The position numbers and the translations under genes were made by a program. A stretch of DNA of 64,000 nt from Ruegeria conchae. GTDB lineage: Bacteria > Pseudomonadota > Alphaproteobacteria > Rhodobacterales > Rhodobacteraceae. Shown here piece by piece: positions 62,021 to 64,000 of this stretch. The stretch spans positions 1 to 64,000 of the forward strand of contig NZ_AEYW01000012.1 of NCBI RefSeq assembly GCF_000192475.1, given 5' to 3'. Numbering within the stretch: position 1 is the stretch's first letter; each line of letters opens with the position of its first letter. A model generated the notes under the pieces. It was given only the letters and a program-made list of their open reading frames with translations, made no database searches and had not been told where the DNA came from.

Positions 62021-62628
62021 TGGAAGGGCTTATTTCTCTGGCCGTAAAGGCGATCTTTGTCGAAAACCTCGCGCTCAGCTTCTTTTTGGGGATGTGTACC
62101 TTCATCGCCGTATCCAAGAAGATTTCGACTGCACTGGGTTTGGGTATCTCGGTCATGGTCGTGCAAGCGATCACTGTGCCGACCAATAACCTGTTGCTCA
62201 GTTATCTGCTGAAACCGGGTGCGCTGGCCTGGGCGGGTTTCCCGGATGTGGACCTGACTTTCCTTGGTCTGATCTCGTATATCGGCGTGATTGCCGCGAT
62301 GGTGCAAATCCTTGAGATGGTTCTCGATAAGTACTTCCCGCCACTCTACAACGCGCTGGGTATCTTCTTGCCCCTGATTACAGTGAACTGCGCCATCCTA
62401 GGCGGCTCGCTGTTCATGGTTGAACGCGACTATAACTTTGCCGAGGCCGCGACTTATGGCCTGTCTTCGGGCTTTGGCTGGGCGCTGGCAATTACCGCAA
62501 TGGCAGGTGTTCGGGAAAAGCTGAAATATTCGGACATTCCAGATGGCCTGCAGGGGCTGGGCATCACCTTCATCACCGCAGGTCTGATGGCAATGGCCTT
62601 CATGTCCTTCTCGGGCGTGAAACTGTAA
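62020..62628 (+). CDS. nqrE: Na+-translocating NADH:quinone reductase subunit E
   Basis: 202 residues, six membrane segments, inverted homologue of Nqr[13 protein letters not shown] and [13 protein letters not shown] hold the two cysteines that with NqrD bind a membrane-buried 2Fe-2S centre. Followed by AAGGAGG and nqrF after ten bases. Confidence 0.95.
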   Translation: MEGLISLAVKAIFVENLALSFFLGMCTFIAVSKKISTALGLGISVMVVQAITVPTNNLLLSYLLKPGALAWAGFPDVDLTFLGLISYIGVIAAMVQILEMVLDKYFPPLYNALGIFLPLITVNCAILGGSLFMVERDYNFAEAATYGLSSGFGWALAITAMAGVREKLKYSDIPDGLQGLGITFITAGLMAMAFMSFSGVKL

Positions 62629-62638
62629 GGAGGGCGCA

Positions 62639-63862
62639 ATGGAAACTTTTAGCCTTGGCGTAATCCTTTTTACCCTGATCGTTCTGGCGCTGGTGGCCAT
62701 CATTATGGCGGCCCGATCCAAGCTGGTGTCGACCGGTGATGTCAACATCACCATCAATGGCGAGAAAACTATCTCGGTTCCCGCAGGAGGCAAACTGCTG
62801 CAAACGCTTGCGGCGGAGAAGCTGTTTGTCCCATCGGCCTGCGGCGGTGGCGGGACGTGCGCGCAATGTCGTGTTAAAGTGCATTCGGGCGGAGGATCTA
62901 TCCTGCCCACCGAGGAAAGCCATATCACCAAGCGTGAGGCGGCTTGCGGTGATCGCCTATCTTGTCAGGTTGCCGTCAAGCAGGACATGGATATCGAAGT
63001 TCCTGAAGAAGTCTTTGGCGTCAAAAAATGGGAATGCACCGTTCGTTCGAACGAGAATGTAGCAACCTTCATCAAGGCCCTGACACTGGACCTGCCTGAA
63101 GGCGAAGATGTGAACTTCCGCGCCGGTGGTTACATCCAGATCGAAGCGCCCGCGCACCAGTTGGCTTATACGGATTTCGACGTCGAAGAGGAGTACCGCG
63201 AGGATTGGGATCGCTTCAACCTGTGGCAGTACAAATCCGTCGTCGCCGAACCGATCGAACGCGCCTATTCCATGGCCAACTACCCGGATGAAAAAGGCAT
63301 GATCATGCTGAACGTCCGCGTGGCGTCGCCCCCTCCGGGGTCCGAAGGTATCCCGCCGGGTCAGATGTCGTCGTATATCTTCAACCTGAAACCGGGCGAC
63401 AAAGTCACAATCTCGGGTCCATTTGGTGAGTTCTTTGCTCGCGAGACCGAGAAAGAGATGGTCTTCATCGGTGGTGGTGCTGGTATGGCCCCGATGCGCA
63501 GTCATATCTTTGACCAGCTCAAACGTCTTGAGAACCGCAACCGCAAGATCAGTTTCTGGTATGGCGCGCGTTCGAAGAAAGAAATGTTCTTTGTCGAGGA
63601 TTTCGACACTCTGGCCAAAGAGTTCGACAATTTCGAATGGCACGTCGCTCTGTCGGATGCCCAACCCGAGGACGATTGGAAAGGCTACACCGGCTTTATC
63701 CATAACGTTCTGTTCGAAGAATACCTCAAGAACCACCCCGCACCTGAAGATTGCGAATACTACATGTGTGGTCCGCCGATCATGAACCAGTCGGTCATCA
63801 ACATGCTGCTGGATCTGGGCGTGGATCGCGAAGACATTATGCTCGACGATTTCGGCGGATAG
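62639..63862 (+). CDS. nqrF: Na+-translocating NADH:quinone reductase subunit F (NADH-oxidising)
   Basis: 407 residues, the standard length. An N-terminal membrane helix is followed by a 2Fe-2S ferredoxin domain ([16 protein letters not shown] plus a later SCQ cysteine), an FAD-binding domain ([14 protein letters not shown]) and an NADH-binding domain ([34 protein letters not shown]). It passes electrons from NADH into the complex. Last gene of the operon before a strong terminator. Confidence 0.97.
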   Translation: METFSLGVILFTLIVLALVAIIMAARSKLVSTGDVNITINGEKTISVPAGGKLLQTLAAEKLFVPSACGGGGTCAQCRVKVHSGGGSILPTEESHITKREAACGDRLSCQVAVKQDMDIEVPEEVFGVKKWECTVRSNENVATFIKALTLDLPEGEDVNFRAGGYIQIEAPAHQLAYTDFDVEEEYREDWDRFNLWQYKSVVAEPIERAYSMANYPDEKGMIMLNVRVASPPPGSEGIPPGQMSSYIFNLKPGDKVTISGPFGEFFARETEKEMVFIGGGAGMAPMRSHIFDQLKRLENRNRKISFWYGARSKKEMFFVEDFDTLAKEFDNFEWHVALSDAQPEDDWKGYTGFIHNVLFEEYLKNHPAPEDCEYYMCGPPIMNQSVINMLLDLGVDREDIMLDDFGG

Positions 63863-63871
63863 ACAGTATTG

Positions 63872-63902
63872 ATCGGTTCCATCCTTTGGAACCGATTTTT
63901 TT
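63872..63902 (+). terminator. Intrinsic terminator of the nqr operon
   Basis: A perfect nine-base stem (ATCGGTTCC pairing with GGAACCGAT), a seven-base loop and seven T. It lies ten bases after the nqrF stop. Confidence 0.93.
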
Positions 63903-64000
63903 CTCAGAGTTGATCAGTCAAAAGGCACTCCGGTGCCCTATTTTTCGACTGATGCTGCGCCGTTTTTGTCTCAGAAGGTAACAGGCGATATGCTAACCGG
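63903..64000 (+). other. Right edge, possible start of a downstream gene
   Basis: After the terminator an ATG at about 63990 follows AAGGTAACAGGCG, but only a few codons are visible. An apbE flavin transferase gene often follows nqrF, yet this cannot be judged here. Confidence 0.15.

Overview
The window reads as chromosomal DNA from a marine alphaproteobacterium of the Rhodobacterales (Roseobacter group). Pointers to this are the SoxBDAG heterotetrameric sarcosine oxidase with a GbdR-like regulator, the six-gene Na+-translocating NADH:quinone reductase operon, the UgpC-type sugar ABC transporter with an oxidative deoxysugar pathway, a Zur/ZnuABC locus, and many Rhodobacterales-like protein features. 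No database search was possible, so the placement is an inference from family content.

Layout. (1) 1-3.5 kb: the 3' part of a very large secreted protein with PA14, a 20-residue repeat, a G8 domain, a beta-helix and a tandem-95-like domain. (2) 3.6-12.7 kb: a surface-polysaccharide patch with three GT4-type glycosyltransferases, a DegT-type aminotransferase and a polytopic membrane protein, littered with dead insertion sequences (IS5, IS3-like, IS6). (3) 12.9-24.9 kb: a sugar-acid catabolic locus best explained as oxidative L-fucose use: mutarotase, dehydrogenase, lactonase, enolase-type dehydratase, SDR and FAH hydrolase, plus an ABC importer, an IclR regulator, a UxaA-type dehydratase and a truncated FAH gene. 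(4) 25.1-31.9 kb: a frameshifted XRE-cupin regulator, a GlxA-type regulator and soxBDAG. (5) 32.1-36.6 kb: znuBC-zur divergent from znuA with a candidate Zur box, then an M20 amidohydrolase. (6) 37.07-56.44 kb: a 19.3-kb integrative island in tRNA-Pro(CGG), bounded by 56-bp direct repeats. (7) 56.6-64 kb: core genome again, with a THUMP rRNA methyltransferase and nqrABCDEF.

The island is the most unusual part. It has a P4-type integrase, an AlpA-like switch protein, two large proteins that look like podophage ejection (internal virion) proteins, a primase-helicase with an iteron-like repeat array just downstream, and cargo. The cargo comprises an uncharacterised three-gene operon ending in a metallo-beta-lactamase-fold protein, an HD/SAMHD1-like phosphohydrolase, RadC, and a string of small exported or membrane proteins. 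I see no capsid, portal or terminase gene. That makes it look like a phage-satellite-type element that may carry its own DNA-ejection proteins, and is the main candidate for something undescribed. This is an inference needing profile searches.

How the genes work together. The fucose locus appears self-contained: import by the ABC system, C1 oxidation, lactone opening, dehydration, second oxidation and hydrolytic cleavage to C3 acids. The sox genes demethylate sarcosine arising from glycine betaine, with the adjacent GlxA-type factor the obvious regulator. The nqr operon ends at a strong intrinsic terminator.
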